Source: an uncultured Bacillota bacterium
GTDB taxonomy: Bacteria > Bacillota > Clostridia > Lachnospirales > CAG-274
Length of the DNA stretch: 31,122 nt
Assembly (NCBI GenBank): GCA_958426775.1
Contig: CATZZP010000022.1
Coordinates: 1 to 31,122 of the forward strand
Reading direction: 5' to 3'
In this document: positions 1 to 8,072 of the stretch, in pieces
Position numbering within the stretch: the stretch's first letter is position 1
Layout: each line of letters begins with the position of its first letter
The notes under the pieces: model-generated
What the model was told of the DNA's origin: nothing
Databases searched by the model: none
What the model saw: only the letters and a program-made list of their open reading frames with translations
Position numbers and translations under genes: made by a program

Positions 1-16
1 CCATGTCACTTAGCAT
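1..16 (-). CDS. Start of an unknown gene, cut by the window edge
   Basis: An ATG at 16-14 on the minus strand follows a strong ribosome binding site (GGAAGGAGG) seven T residues upstream, and opens a frame that reads M-L-S-D-M before the window ends. It lies downstream of the CE12 esterase on the same strand, with a terminator-like hairpin between them. Nothing can be said about its product. The call rests only on the ribosome binding site and its spacing. Confidence 0.45.
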
Positions 17-64
17 AAAAAAACCTCCTTCCCCTATATATTATCCCGGGAAGGACAGGATTGT

Positions 65-101
65 GACAAAGATAAAGGACTTTATCCCAGGATAAAGTCC
101 C
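65..101 (-). terminator. Probable terminator behind the CE12 esterase
   Basis: GGACTTTATCC (77-87) and GGATAAAGTCC (90-100) form a perfect 11-base inverted repeat with almost no loop. On the minus strand it is followed by a T-rich run (TTTATCTTTG). It sits just after the esterase stop codon. The T-run is imperfect, so termination may be partial. Confidence 0.5.
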
Positions 102-106
102 CGATT

Positions 107-1177
107 TCAGAACACTGAATATTTAAAAAATCTCTTAATTGAATTTACCTTTAAGTTTAAGCCCTGTGGGTGCGGCACCTTACGGTGAGGCTTATCAAAA
201 ATATAAGGTTTTAAGCTTTCAAAGCTTTCAGTACCGCCGCCTGCGGTAACTCCCCTGTCAATCTGTTTTGCAATAAGCTCTGTAATTTTTGCAGTAAGCA
301 GGAAAGCACCAAACTTATTAAAATGAGTATCCTCACAAATTATAGCGGGATTATTCTTAGCGGCATCATAGTCCTCAGGCCACTTGCCCGTAAGAGAGCC
401 TGTCTTAACGGAGGTAAGATAGTGAGCAGGTACATTGCCTAACACCTCAAGCATATTTTTAAATTCGGTAAACAGGTCAAGAAGAAGAACGTCCTCCTCC
501 TTAGCAAGCTGTTTTACAGCACGTATATAGGCATAGTTATCTCCTCCGTGAAGTCCCGGACCGTCAGCAAGACGGTTAGGTCCTGTGTAGGTCAGTCTTG
601 GAGGTGCGGCAACAAGCACAGGGATTGCACCTGCCTTCCTTGCAACAAGTATATACTGCTTCAAAAACCATTTAAATGTGCCTAAAACTCCGTCATTTGA
701 GTAAGGATAATATAAGTCCCCGTAGGAGGCTATGGTTTCATAAGCAGTAACCAAGGTTTCCCTATCTATATAACGCATATTAGCCGAAAGGGCATTAAGA
801 TATTCGGCAGGCAAATAGGTTGAGCTTATCATCTCGCCTTTGATAAGCGGATAATTGCCGTTGCCGTCAGGCTTGCCCAGTGGCGTAAGGCGGTTATACA
901 TTGTATCAAAATTTTTTGTTTCGTCATCGTTATGGCAAAACTCAATAAAAAGGTAATCTCCGCTTTTTATTTTGCCTGCAATTTCCCCCAGCAGTCCCTC
1001 ATTAATAAAGGAACGTGAGCTACGACCGCCCTTTGCATAATTGCAAAAGGCAACCTTGCGTCCGTCAATAAAAAGATGAAGATACTGTCCCCAACCGCCT
1101 GTAAATTCGTCAGGCTCATAGGTTTTAACTATAGAGTCCCCTGCCAAATATATAGACAGTAGCTTTCCATCATTCAT
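107..1177 (-). CDS. SGNH-hydrolase esterase of the rhamnogalacturonan acetylesterase type (CE12)
   Basis: A 356-residue intracellular esterase with no signal peptide. It probably removes acetyl groups from pectin (rhamnogalacturonan) fragments after uptake. SGNH blocks are visible: AGDS at residues 12-15 (nucleophile Ser15), an AKGGRSSRSF block near 48-57 with the glycine of block II, CHND at 81-84 and DTH at 283-285 (Asp/His of the triad). Block III normally reads G-H-N-D in CE12, and here the Gly is Cys81. The ATG at 1177 is chosen over an in-frame GTG at 1186 because AAGGG at 1186-1190 sits eight bases before the ATG, so the GTG would overlap the ribosome binding site. It is transcribed away from the alarmone synthetase gene. 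Family is well supported; the exact substrate is inferred. Confidence 0.8.
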   Translation of the reverse strand: MNDGKLLSIYLAGDSIVKTYEPDEFTGGWGQYLHLFIDGRKVAFCNYAKGGRSSRSFINEGLLGEIAGKIKSGDYLFIEFCHNDDETKNFDTMYNRLTPLGKPDGNGNYPLIKGEMISSTYLPAEYLNALSANMRYIDRETLVTAYETIASYGDLYYPYSNDGVLGTFKWFLKQYILVARKAGAIPVLVAAPPRLTYTGPNRLADGPGLHGGDNYAYIRAVKQLAKEEDVLLLDLFTEFKNMLEVLGNVPAHYLTSVKTGSLTGKWPEDYDAAKNNPAIICEDTHFNKFGAFLLTAKITELIAKQIDRGVTAGGGTESFESLKPYIFDKPHRKVPHPQGLNLKVNSIKRFFKYSVF

Positions 1178-1224
1178 GTTATTCACCCTTAATTATTTAT
1201 ATTGCACAAACAATATTATAGTAT

Positions 1225-1253
1225 ATTATACTAAAATTTTTTTTTATAAACAA
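1225..1253 (-). promoter_or_regulatory. Promoter for the CE12 esterase
   Basis: On the minus strand TTGTTT (1253-1248) and TATAAT (1230-1225) are separated by 17 bases, a good sigma-A pattern about 50 bases before the start codon. Confidence 0.5.
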
Positions 1254-1350
1254 GGGGTTTATGTAAAAGTTTATAAAATTTATATTGTGTTCATTTTTCC
1301 GTGGTTTTCGTTTATTCGACATTATTATTTGGTAAAATATGTGTATATAA

Positions 1351-1379
1351 TTGAAATTAACTTAAATTAATGCTATAAT
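1351..1379 (+). promoter_or_regulatory. Promoter for the alarmone synthetase operon
   Basis: TTGAAA (1351-1356) and TATAAT (1374-1379) are 17 bases apart, and the -10 is preceded by TGC (an extended -10, TGnTATAAT). The stretch 1187-1350 between the two divergent promoters is AT-rich and holds no gene I can support. Confidence 0.6.
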
Positions 1380-1409
1380 ATTTTTTAAGAGCTTTAAGGG
1401 AGGAATAAT

Positions 1410-2216
1410 ATGGGTATTATTAATTGGAAAGAGGCACTGCTTCCTTACGAACAGGCAGTAGATGAAATTACAACTAAGCTAAAGGGGCTAAGGCGGGAGT
1501 ATACAGCCTGCGGTAAGCATTCGCCCATCGAACAGGTGGAGGGACGTGTCAAGTCTATAGCAAGTATAATAGAAAAGGCAAACAAGCGTAATATATCAGT
1601 TGACAAGGTCTTTGATGTATTAGAGGATATAGCAGGCATCAGAGTTATATGTCGTTTTGTTGAGGATATAGACAAGGTAGTAGAGCTTTTAAGGGCACGC
1701 AGCGGTAGTGATATGACTATTCTGGAGGAAGAGGATTATATTACCAATACCAAAAAAAGCGGATACCGCAGTTATCATGTTACGGTACTTTATCCTATTG
1801 TTACGGTATCAGGCAGAAAAGAGGTTAAGTGCGAAATTCAAATACGCACCCTTGCTATGAACTTCTGGGCAACTATTGAGCATTCCCTTAGATATAAATA
1901 CGACGGGAATATGCCTAAGGAGCTTCAGATAAGGCTCCAAAACTGTGCTGAGGCAGCCTTTAAGCTGGATAATGAAATGACAACTATTCGTGATGAAATA
2001 CTCCAGGTACAGCGTACTATCCAGACAAGAGATTATATAGTAAATGAAATTGTAAATAATATACATAACCTGTACTTCCATGCAGGGGTGGAAAAAATGA
2101 ATTCCTTTAATATTCGTTTTACGGAGCTTTGCCAGGAGGGTAATGTGGAAAAGCTTTTTGACTTTAATAAGGAGCTTGAAACTATGGCGGATATTTACAA
2201 GGTTAAACATATTTAA
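1410..2216 (+). CDS. Small alarmone synthetase, RelA/SpoT nucleotidyltransferase domain (RelQ/YjbM type)
   Basis: 268 residues, cytoplasmic. The protein transfers pyrophosphate from ATP to GTP or GDP to make (p)ppGpp. It has the synthetase domain only, with no HD hydrolase, TGS or ACT domain, as in the small RelQ/RelP enzymes. Visible synthetase motifs are RVKSIASIIEKA near 46-57, DIAGIRVIC at 73-81, the KSGYRSYHV loop at 116-124 and EIQIRTLAMNFWATIEHSL at 142-160. The C-terminal 80 residues are helical, as in RelQ, where they build the tetramer. The ATG follows GGGAGG. The next gene starts ten bases after its stop, so it leads a three-gene operon. RelQ or RelP cannot be separated safely by eye. 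Confidence 0.88.
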   Translation: MGIINWKEALLPYEQAVDEITTKLKGLRREYTACGKHSPIEQVEGRVKSIASIIEKANKRNISVDKVFDVLEDIAGIRVICRFVEDIDKVVELLRARSGSDMTILEEEDYITNTKKSGYRSYHVTVLYPIVTVSGRKEVKCEIQIRTLAMNFWATIEHSLRYKYDGNMPKELQIRLQNCAEAAFKLDNEMTTIRDEILQVQRTIQTRDYIVNEIVNNIHNLYFHAGVEKMNSFNIRFTELCQEGNVEKLFDFNKELETMADIYKVKHI

Positions 2217-2226
2217 GGAGATAAAA

Positions 2227-2919
2227 ATGGCACTTTATGCTTTGTCTGATACCCATTTAAGCTTTGCTAAGGATAAGCCGATGGATATTTTTGATGAAAT
2301 ATGGAAAAATCATCCTCATAAAATTAGAGAAAGCTGGCTTAATATAATAACTTCTGAGGATACAGTCCTTATGCCGGGAGATATTTCATGGGCAATTAAC
2401 TATAATGAGCTGCAGCCTGATATGGAGTTTTTATTGTCCTTGCCGGGTAAAAAGGTTATCTCTCCCGGAAACCATGACTATTGGTGGAACTCAACCCAAA
2501 GGCTTAACGATATGTATAAGCCTATTACCTTTGTTAAAAGTGATTTTTACCCCTACGGTAATACGGCAATATGTGCTGCCAAGGGCTGGGTTTGCCCTAA
2601 CGATACCCGATATACACCACAGGACGAAAAGCTTTATTTAAGGGAAACCAACAGGTTAAAGACAGCACTGGACAGTGCGGTTAAAAAAGGCTATAATGAT
2701 ATTATAGTTATGATGCACTTTCCTCCTACAAACGATAAAAAAGAGAAAAGTGCTTTTGTAGAGCTTCTGGAGCAATATCAGGTAAGAAAGGTGATTTACG
2801 GTCACCTTCACAGTAACCGTAGCTATAATTCAAGCTGGCAGGGCTTAGTAAACGGCATAGAATATGTGCTTGTTTCCTGTGATTACAGAAGCTTTGCACC
2901 AATAAAAATTGAAGATTGA
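2227..2919 (+). CDS. Calcineurin-like metallophosphoesterase
   Basis: 230 residues, cytoplasmic, predicted to hydrolyse a phosphoester with two bound metals. The metal-binding set is present in order: D8-x-H10 (SDTHLS), GDISW at 51-55, GNHDYWW at 81-87, the HFPP block, and GHLHS near the C-terminus. The frame stays open upstream to 2143, but the ATG at 2227 is the start because AAGGAG lies seven bases before it and the first motif begins eight residues in. It resembles the uncharacterised COG1768 group; the substrate is unknown. It lies between a (p)ppGpp synthetase and a cyclophilin with tight spacing. Confidence 0.85.
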   Translation: MALYALSDTHLSFAKDKPMDIFDEIWKNHPHKIRESWLNIITSEDTVLMPGDISWAINYNELQPDMEFLLSLPGKKVISPGNHDYWWNSTQRLNDMYKPITFVKSDFYPYGNTAICAAKGWVCPNDTRYTPQDEKLYLRETNRLKTALDSAVKKGYNDIIVMMHFPPTNDKKEKSAFVELLEQYQVRKVIYGHLHSNRSYNSSWQGLVNGIEYVLVSCDYRSFAPIKIED

Positions 2920-2933
2920 CGGAGGATTTATTT

Positions 2934-3452
2934 ATGTCAAACCCTATTGTAACCTTTAAAATGGAAAACGGCGATATTATTAAAGCAGAGCTTTATCCCG
3001 ATATTGCACCAAACACAGTTAAAAACTTTATCAGCCTTATTAACCATGGCTTTTATGACGGACTTATTTTCCATAGAGTTATCCCGGGCTTTATGATTCA
3101 GGGCGGTGACCCTGAGGGTATCGGAATAGGCGGTCCCGGCTACTCAATTAAGGGTGAGTTTGCTCAAAACGGCTTTGAAAATAATTTAAAACATACAGCA
3201 GGTGTGCTGTCTATGGCAAGAAGTGCCAGACCTGATTCGGCAGGCAGTCAGTTCTTTATTATGCACAAGGATGCACCTCATCTTGACGGAGCTTATGCAG
3301 CCTTCGGTAAGGTTATTGAGGGCATGGATATAGTTGATAAAATTGCTAACGTGCCTACTGACTACAGTGACAAGCCTTTTGATGATGTTGTTATGGACAG
3401 CGTAAGCGTTGAACAGTTCGGCGTGGTTTACGATGAACCTGAAAAGTGCTGA
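2934..3452 (+). CDS. Cyclophilin-type peptidyl-prolyl cis-trans isomerase
   Basis: 172 residues with no signal peptide, so a cytoplasmic folding catalyst for proline bonds. The cyclophilin core is clear: FHRVIPGFMIQGGDP with the catalytic Arg, a short G-rich loop, the AGSQFFI block and the closing HLDGAYAAFGKV block. The length fits the compact bacterial class. The frame opens at a TTG at 2916, but GGAGG at 2921-2925 with the ATG at 2934 marks the real start. It ends the operon begun by the alarmone synthetase and is followed by a terminator. Confidence 0.93.
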   Translation: MSNPIVTFKMENGDIIKAELYPDIAPNTVKNFISLINHGFYDGLIFHRVIPGFMIQGGDPEGIGIGGPGYSIKGEFAQNGFENNLKHTAGVLSMARSARPDSAGSQFFIMHKDAPHLDGAYAAFGKVIEGMDIVDKIANVPTDYSDKPFDDVVMDSVSVEQFGVVYDEPEKC

Positions 3453-3463
3453 ATTTAATTTAG

Positions 3464-3490
3464 AGGGATTGCTATGCAGTCCCTTTTTTC
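3464..3490 (+). terminator. Terminator of the alarmone synthetase operon
   Basis: AGGGATTGC (3464-3472) pairs with GCAGTCCCT (3476-3484) through one T-G wobble, with a three-base loop followed by a run of T. Confidence 0.85.
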
Positions 3491-3508
3491 TAATCTATAT
3501 TTAATTTT

Positions 3509-3530
3509 AGGTTAATTGAAGGCTAATTAT
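3509..3530 (+). promoter_or_regulatory. Tandem 11-base repeat upstream of the response regulator
   Basis: AGGTTAATTGA (3509-3519) is followed directly by AGGCTAATTAT (3520-3530). Direct repeats with an 11-base period are the usual binding site form of OmpR-family regulators. The position 36 bases before the regulator gene suggests autoregulation, which is inferred and not shown. Confidence 0.4.
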
Positions 3531-3565
3531 GAGGGAATAAACTAAGAAAAAAGGAGGTATGTGCT

Positions 3566-4264
3566 TTGAGCGAGGATACTAAGGCAAAGATTTTAATAGT
3601 TGAGGACGAAACCAAGCTTGCACGCTTTGTAGAGCTTGAGTTAAAGCATGAAGGCTATGAGGTGTTGGTGGCAAATGACGGCAGAGCGGGTCTTGAATGT
3701 TTTTCTCAGTGGAAGCCTGATGTGGTGCTGTTGGATTTAATGCTGCCGGAGCTTAGCGGTATTGAGGTTTGCAGACGTATACGTAAGGAGTCAGAGGTTC
3801 CTGTTATTATGGTAACCGCTAAGGGAGAAACCATGGACAAGGTATTGGGTCTTGACAGCGGTGCAGATGATTATATGACAAAGCCTTTTGCTATTGAGGA
3901 GCTTCTGGCAAGGCTGAGGGCTGCTCTAAGACGTAATAAATCAGGCAACTCCGATACAGGTGACAGCTTAAGTCTTAACGGGGTTACTATAGATATAGCA
4001 AGGCATACGGTTAAGTATCAGGATAATGTAATTGAGCTTACAAAGCGTGAGTTTGAGCTTTTGGAATATCTTGTACGCAATAAAAATATAGTTCTTACAA
4101 GGGAGCAGATATTAAACAAGGTATGGGGCTATGACTACATAGGGGAAACCAATGTGGTGGATGTTTATATAAGATACCTGAGAACAAAGATAGATGATAA
4201 GTACAATATTAAGTTAATTCATACAATAAGGGGTGTGGGTTACTATGCAAAGGATGAAGATTGA
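3566..4264 (+). CDS. OmpR-family two-component response regulator
   Basis: 232 residues. The N-terminal receiver domain (about 8-120) has the acidic pair at E13-D14, phosphoacceptor D57 (LLDLML), T84 and K106 (MTKPFA). A C-terminal winged helix (about 130-230) carries the typical LTKREFELLEYL and GVGYYAKDE blocks. The start codon is TTG at 3566, chosen because AAGGAGG lies eight bases upstream and the domain begins at once. The gene overlaps its kinase partner by about 20 bases, implying translational coupling. The arrangement resembles ArlRS/CsrRS-like pairs. The signal and target genes cannot be read from the sequence. Confidence 0.92.
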   Translation: MSEDTKAKILIVEDETKLARFVELELKHEGYEVLVANDGRAGLECFSQWKPDVVLLDLMLPELSGIEVCRRIRKESEVPVIMVTAKGETMDKVLGLDSGADDYMTKPFAIEELLARLRAALRRNKSGNSDTGDSLSLNGVTIDIARHTVKYQDNVIELTKREFELLEYLVRNKNIVLTREQILNKVWGYDYIGETNVVDVYIRYLRTKIDDKYNIKLIHTIRGVGYYAKDED

Positions 4265-5648
4265 CGGACTGAAAAAAATATCAATCAGTAAAAAAATAAC
4301 TATAATTTATTCAATATTTTTTCTGCTTTTGTTGGTGGTTTCATCTGCCTTTATACTTATTAATGCGTGGCTGTATTATGGTAAGGTATCCCGTGATGAG
4401 TTGGAGGAAACTGCTGATAAAATAGTGAGCTATATTGAAGAAAACGGTGAAATAAGCGAGGAAAAAATACAGGAGCTTAACCCTAATAAGTATATTGTAG
4501 TTGCCGTAAACGAAAGAGGTAAGATACCTCCCTCTGTAAATAATATGAACGGCTTTCCTCCTCCGGAGTTTGATTTAAAGCCTCACGATGAAGAGGGCAA
4601 TATGCACTTTAGAAGAGGCGAGTTTAACAATATGCAATATATGTATACCATGCGTAGAGTAGATTATGGGGATAAAATATTCTCCGTTCAGGTGTTCAGA
4701 CAGCAAAGTGCTGAGGTTGGCATAATGAGAATGCTTATAATTATCTTTTTAATTATAAATGCTTTTGCAGTGTTGCTTTCTGTAGGCATAGGACGTTTTA
4801 TAAGCAATAAAATGCTGCAGCCTATACGTGAAATGACAAAGACTGTTGATAATATAACTGCTGAGGATTTAAGCAGACGTATTGATGTGCCTGTTGCAGA
4901 TGATGAATTCAGAAGCCTTGCAATTACCTTTAACAATATGTTTGAAAGGCTTGAAAACAGCTTTGAAAAGCAAAAGCAGTTTGTATCGGATGCCTCTCAC
5001 GAGCTTAGAACCCCTATTTCTGTTATACAGGGCTATGCTAACCTTGTTGACCGTTGGGGCAAAAGTGACGGAGCTGTTTTAGATGAGGCTATAAGCTCTA
5101 TTAAGTCAGAAACCGAGCATATGAATATTCTGATTAACCAGCTTTTGTTTCTTGCAAGAGAGGACAAGGGTACAAGTGTTATTAATAAGGAAAAAATCAG
5201 TATTTATGATATTGCAAACGAAGTATTGGGCGAATGTGAAATGACAAGTCCTGAGGGTGAGGTTGTTACAACCCTTGAGGGTGATAAGGATATTTTTGTA
5301 TTTGCCGACAGTCACTTAATTAAGCAGGCTTTCAGAATAATAACTGAAAATGCCGTTAAATACACTAAGGAAAAGCCTTGTAAAATTGATGTAACCATAA
5401 AGTCGGACAGAGGTAAGGTGCTTTTAACCATAAAGGATAACGGTGTGGGTATACCAAAGGAGGATATAAGCCATATTTTTGACAGATTTTACCGAGGTGA
5501 CAAGTCAAGAAACAAACAAATACCGGGTAACGGCTTAGGTCTTTCTATAGCTTTGAGTATAGTAAAAAGTCATAATGGCAGAATATGGGTGGAAAGTGAA
5601 GCAGGAAAGGGAACTGCCTTTTATATTGAGCTTGATAGGGCAAAATAA
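4245..5648 (+). CDS. Membrane sensor histidine kinase, partner of the OmpR-type regulator
   Basis: About 467 residues. From the ATG at 4245 the order is: transmembrane helix near 18-42; an extracytoplasmic sensor region of about 120 residues with a proline-rich patch (FPPPEF); a second helix near 163-186; HAMP; the dimerisation helix with phospho-acceptor His252 in SDASHELRTP; then the ATPase domain with the N box (ITENAVKYT), DNGVGIP, FDRFYRGD and GNGLGLS. GTG at 4233 and ATG at 4254 are other possible starts; AAGGGG before 4245 favours the one given. The gene overlaps the regulator. The sensor region is not one I recognise, so the stimulus is unknown. Confidence 0.9.
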   Translation: MQRMKIDGLKKISISKKITIIYSIFFLLLLVVSSAFILINAWLYYGKVSRDELEETADKIVSYIEENGEISEEKIQELNPNKYIVVAVNERGKIPPSVNNMNGFPPPEFDLKPHDEEGNMHFRRGEFNNMQYMYTMRRVDYGDKIFSVQVFRQQSAEVGIMRMLIIIFLIINAFAVLLSVGIGRFISNKMLQPIREMTKTVDNITAEDLSRRIDVPVADDEFRSLAITFNNMFERLENSFEKQKQFVSDASHELRTPISVIQGYANLVDRWGKSDGAVLDEAISSIKSETEHMNILINQLLFLAREDKGTSVINKEKISIYDIANEVLGECEMTSPEGEVVTTLEGDKDIFVFADSHLIKQAFRIITENAVKYTKEKPCKIDVTIKSDRGKVLLTIKDNGVGIPKEDISHIFDRFYRGDKSRNKQIPGNGLGLSIALSIVKSHNGRIWVESEAGKGTAFYIELDRAK

Positions 5649-5676
5649 AAAAATCTGCTCTGTAAAAATAAAATAC

Positions 5677-5705
5677 TTGACAGGGCAATCAATATAGTGT
5701 AAAAT
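5677..5705 (+). promoter_or_regulatory. Sigma-A promoter of ylxM-ffh
   Basis: TTGACA (5677-5682) and TAAAAT (5700-5705) are separated by 17 bases, 44 bases before the ylxM start. Confidence 0.75.
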
Positions 5706-5736
5706 AACACAGGTGAGTGTAAAGTAATATTGATTG
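5686..5736 (+). repeat. 10-base inverted repeat flanking the ylxM transcription start
   Basis: CAATCAATAT (5686-5695, inside the promoter spacer) is the exact reverse complement of ATATTGATTG (5727-5736, just before the ribosome binding site). A GTGTAAA direct repeat lies between the arms (5698-5704 and 5718-5724), the first copy overlapping the -10. An operator or an RNA hairpin are both possible. Confidence 0.5.
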
Positions 5737-5748
5737 ACAGGTGGGGTT

Positions 5749-6096
5749 ATGGATAAGGTACTTGAAATTACTTTACTATATGACTTTTACGGTGAGCTTC
5801 TTACCGAAAAACAACGTGATGTAATAGAGCTTTACTATCTGGACGATTACTCACTTAACGAAATTGGTGACCGATACGGTATTACCCGTCAGGCAGTCCA
5901 CGAAATGATAAAAAGGACAGAAAAAATACTGATGCAGTATGAACAAAAGCTACTCCTTGTGGATAAGTTCCTTAAACAGAAGGAAAGGCTGAGGGATACT
6001 GTAGATAAGCTTGACAGTCTTCTTGCAGAAAGAGGCTTGTCAGAGGATAAGGACTTTGCTGAATTAAGACAGGTTGTAAGCTGTATTTTAGATTAG
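5749..6096 (+). CDS. ylxM: YlxM family helix-turn-helix protein, SRP-operon partner
   Basis: 115 residues. YlxM proteins are small sigma-70-region-4-like HTH proteins encoded next to ffh in Gram-positives and linked to the signal recognition particle; their exact role is not settled. Here the HTH covers about residues 15-60 (LTEKQRDVIELYYLDDYSL, then EIGDRYGITRQAVHEMIKR) and the C-terminal half is a charged coil. An upstream in-frame TTG is ignored because AGGTGGGG precedes the ATG at 5749. ffh starts 15 bases after its stop, so the two are cotranscribed. Confidence 0.88.
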   Translation: MDKVLEITLLYDFYGELLTEKQRDVIELYYLDDYSLNEIGDRYGITRQAVHEMIKRTEKILMQYEQKLLLVDKFLKQKERLRDTVDKLDSLLAERGLSEDKDFAELRQVVSCILD

Positions 6097-6110
6097 GAGG
6101 CCGAGCTTTA

Positions 6111-7448
6111 ATGGCATTTGAAAGTTTATCAAATAAGCTTCAGGATGTGTTTAAACAGCTTCGCGGTAAGGGAGCCTTAACCGAAAAGGACGTTAAGACG
6201 GCTTTAAGAGAGGTTAAGCTTGCGTTACTTGAAGCTGATGTTAACTTTAAAATAGTTAAGGACTTTATAAATCGTGTAACCGAAAGAGCTATAGGCAGTG
6301 ACGTGTTAGAGGGTCTTAACCCTGCCCAGCAGGTTATTAAAATAGTTAATGACGAGCTTTGCGAGCTTATGGGCAGCACCCAGAGCAAGCTTACATTTTC
6401 GCCTAAGTCACCTACGGTTTATATGATGGTTGGCTTGCAGGGTGCAGGTAAAACCACAACAACAGGTAAGCTTGCAGGTCAGCTCAGAAAGCAGGGCAAG
6501 CATCCATTACTTGTGGCTTGTGACGTTTACAGACCGGCGGCTATTAAGCAGTTACAGGTGGTAGGCAAAACCTACGATATACCTGTGTTTGAAAAGGGTC
6601 AGATTAACCCTGTGGATATTGCTAAGGAGGCAGTTGAGTATGCCTCAAAAAACGGCAATGATATTGTTATTATAGATACTGCAGGTCGTCTGCATATTAA
6701 TGAGGAGCTTATGGAGGAGCTTGCTAACATTAAGGCAGAGGTAAGACCTCAGGAAATTTTACTTGTTATAGATGCAATGACGGGTCAGGATGCAGTAAAT
6801 GTTGCAGAAAGCTTTAATGATAAACTGGGTCTTGACGGTGTTATTATTACCAAGCTTGACGGTGACACAAGGGGCGGTGCCGCACTTTCCGTAAGGGCGG
6901 TTACGGGCAAGCCTATTAAATACGTTGGTATGGGTGAAAAAATGGACGATTTAGAGCCTTTTTACCCGGACAGAATGGCATCACGTATACTTGGTATGGG
7001 AGATGTGCTTAGCCTTATTGAAAAGGCACAGCAGGTCTATGATGAAAACCAGGCAAAGGAAATGGAACAAAAAATGCGTTCCAATGACTTTAACCTGGAG
7101 GACTTTATGGCACAGCTCCAGCAGGTTAAAAAAATGGGCCCCATGAAGGACCTGCTTAAAATGATACCCGGTACAGGTAAGCTTAACCTTGACGAGCTTA
7201 ATATAGATGAAAATGCAACTGCTAAGGTAGAGGCGATTATTCAGTCTATGACAGTTAAGGAAAGGCAAAACCCCGATATTATAAACGGTTCTCGCAAAAA
7301 GAGGATTGCAAGCGGCAGCGGTAGGACAATTCAGGAGGTAAACCAGCTTTTAAAGCAGTTTAACGAAATGAAGAGTATGATGAAAAAGCTTACCGATATG
7401 ACCAAGGGTAAAAATATGAGAGGACGTATGAAGTTTCCTTTCTTCTAA
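6111..7448 (+). CDS. ffh: Signal recognition particle protein Ffh (SRP54 GTPase)
   Basis: 445 residues. Ffh binds 4.5S/scRNA and hydrophobic signal sequences and delivers ribosomes to FtsY at the membrane. It shows the N domain (1-100), the GTPase G domain with GLQGAGKT at 108-115, DVYRPAA at 138-144, DTAGRL and TKLDGD, and a methionine-rich M domain from about 325 with the RNA-binding GSGR stretch. Full length, with GGAGG before the ATG. It follows ylxM and precedes rpsP, the common Firmicute order. Confidence 0.97.
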   Translation: MAFESLSNKLQDVFKQLRGKGALTEKDVKTALREVKLALLEADVNFKIVKDFINRVTERAIGSDVLEGLNPAQQVIKIVNDELCELMGSTQSKLTFSPKSPTVYMMVGLQGAGKTTTTGKLAGQLRKQGKHPLLVACDVYRPAAIKQLQVVGKTYDIPVFEKGQINPVDIAKEAVEYASKNGNDIVIIDTAGRLHINEELMEELANIKAEVRPQEILLVIDAMTGQDAVNVAESFNDKLGLDGVIITKLDGDTRGGAALSVRAVTGKPIKYVGMGEKMDDLEPFYPDRMASRILGMGDVLSLIEKAQQVYDENQAKEMEQKMRSNDFNLEDFMAQLQQVKKMGPMKDLLKMIPGTGKLNLDELNIDENATAKVEAIIQSMTVKERQNPDIINGSRKKRIASGSGRTIQEVNQLLKQFNEMKSMMKKLTDMTKGKNMRGRMKFPFF

Positions 7449-7512
7449 ATTTGCTTTATAAGATGAATTTCTTATGAATATAAAAAGTTTTACTAAGGAG
7501 GTGAAAGTAAAA

Positions 7513-7761
7513 ATGGCAGTAAAAATCAGATTAAAGAGATTAGGTGCTAAGAAGGCTCCTTTCTATAGAATAGTTGTTGCTGATTCAAGAACACCAAGAG
7601 GTGGTAAGGCAATTGCTGAGTTAGGCTACTATGACCCAACTAAGGAGCCTGTTGAGTTAAAGGTTGACGTTGAGGGTGCTAAGAAGTGGATCGGTAACGG
7701 TGCACAGCCTACAGATACTGTTAAGGATCTTCTTAAGAAGGCAGGCGCTATTGAGGCTTAA
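7513..7761 (+). CDS. rpsP: 30S ribosomal protein S16
   Basis: 82 residues, full length. The N-terminus MAVKIRLKRLGAKKAPFYR and the ADSRTPRGG block are typical of S16, which binds 16S rRNA early in 30S assembly. The frame is open from 7474, but AAGGAGGTG at 7499-7507 places the start at ATG 7513. It lies 64 bases after ffh and just before khpA, in the same operon. Confidence 0.97.
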   Translation: MAVKIRLKRLGAKKAPFYRIVVADSRTPRGGKAIAELGYYDPTKEPVELKVDVEGAKKWIGNGAQPTDTVKDLLKKAGAIEA

Positions 7762-7797
7762 TATTTGCTTCGTGGTCTAAATCCGGGAGGTCACAAT

Positions 7798-8025
7798 ATG
7801 AAGGAATTACTGGAAGTTATTGCAAAAAATCTTGTAGACAATCCTGATAAGGTTGTTGTAAATGAAAGAATGGATGAGGATACTCTTGTTCTTGAGCTTA
7901 CAGTTGACGGTGAGGATATAGGCAAGGTTATAGGCAAGCAGGGCAGAATTGCAAAGTCAATTCGTGCCGTTGTAAAGGCTGCCTCTACCCGTGAGGATAA
8001 AAAGGTAGTCGTAAAAATTATGTGA
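7798..8025 (+). CDS. khpA: KH-domain RNA-binding protein KhpA (YlqC)
   Basis: 75 residues, essentially one KH domain with the GKVIGKQGRIAKSIR loop (the GxxG motif). In other Firmicutes KhpA pairs with KhpB (Jag/EloR) to bind RNA and affect cell elongation. The in-frame start at 7765 is rejected in favour of the ATG at 7798, which follows GGGAGG. The operon ends here; the usual followers rimM, trmD and rplS are absent and a terminator comes next. Confidence 0.92.
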   Translation: MKELLEVIAKNLVDNPDKVVVNERMDEDTLVLELTVDGEDIGKVIGKQGRIAKSIRAVVKAASTREDKKVVVKIM

Positions 8026-8031
8026 TTATAA

Positions 8032-8064
8032 AGGTTTTTGTCAACTTGAGGTGGACAAAAATCT
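8032..8064 (+). repeat. Hairpin after khpA
   Basis: AGGTTTTTGTC (8032-8042) pairs with GACAAAAATCT (8054-8064) with one G-T wobble. It precedes the main terminator and has no T-run of its own, so it may protect the mRNA end or add to termination. Confidence 0.45.
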
Positions 8065-8072
8065 AAGTTTCG

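Noticed and set aside
1176..1370. 64-codon ORF between the esterase and the alarmone synthetase
   Set aside because: Its sequence is a low-complexity translation of AT-rich promoter DNA, it has no ribosome binding site, and it overlaps both promoters.
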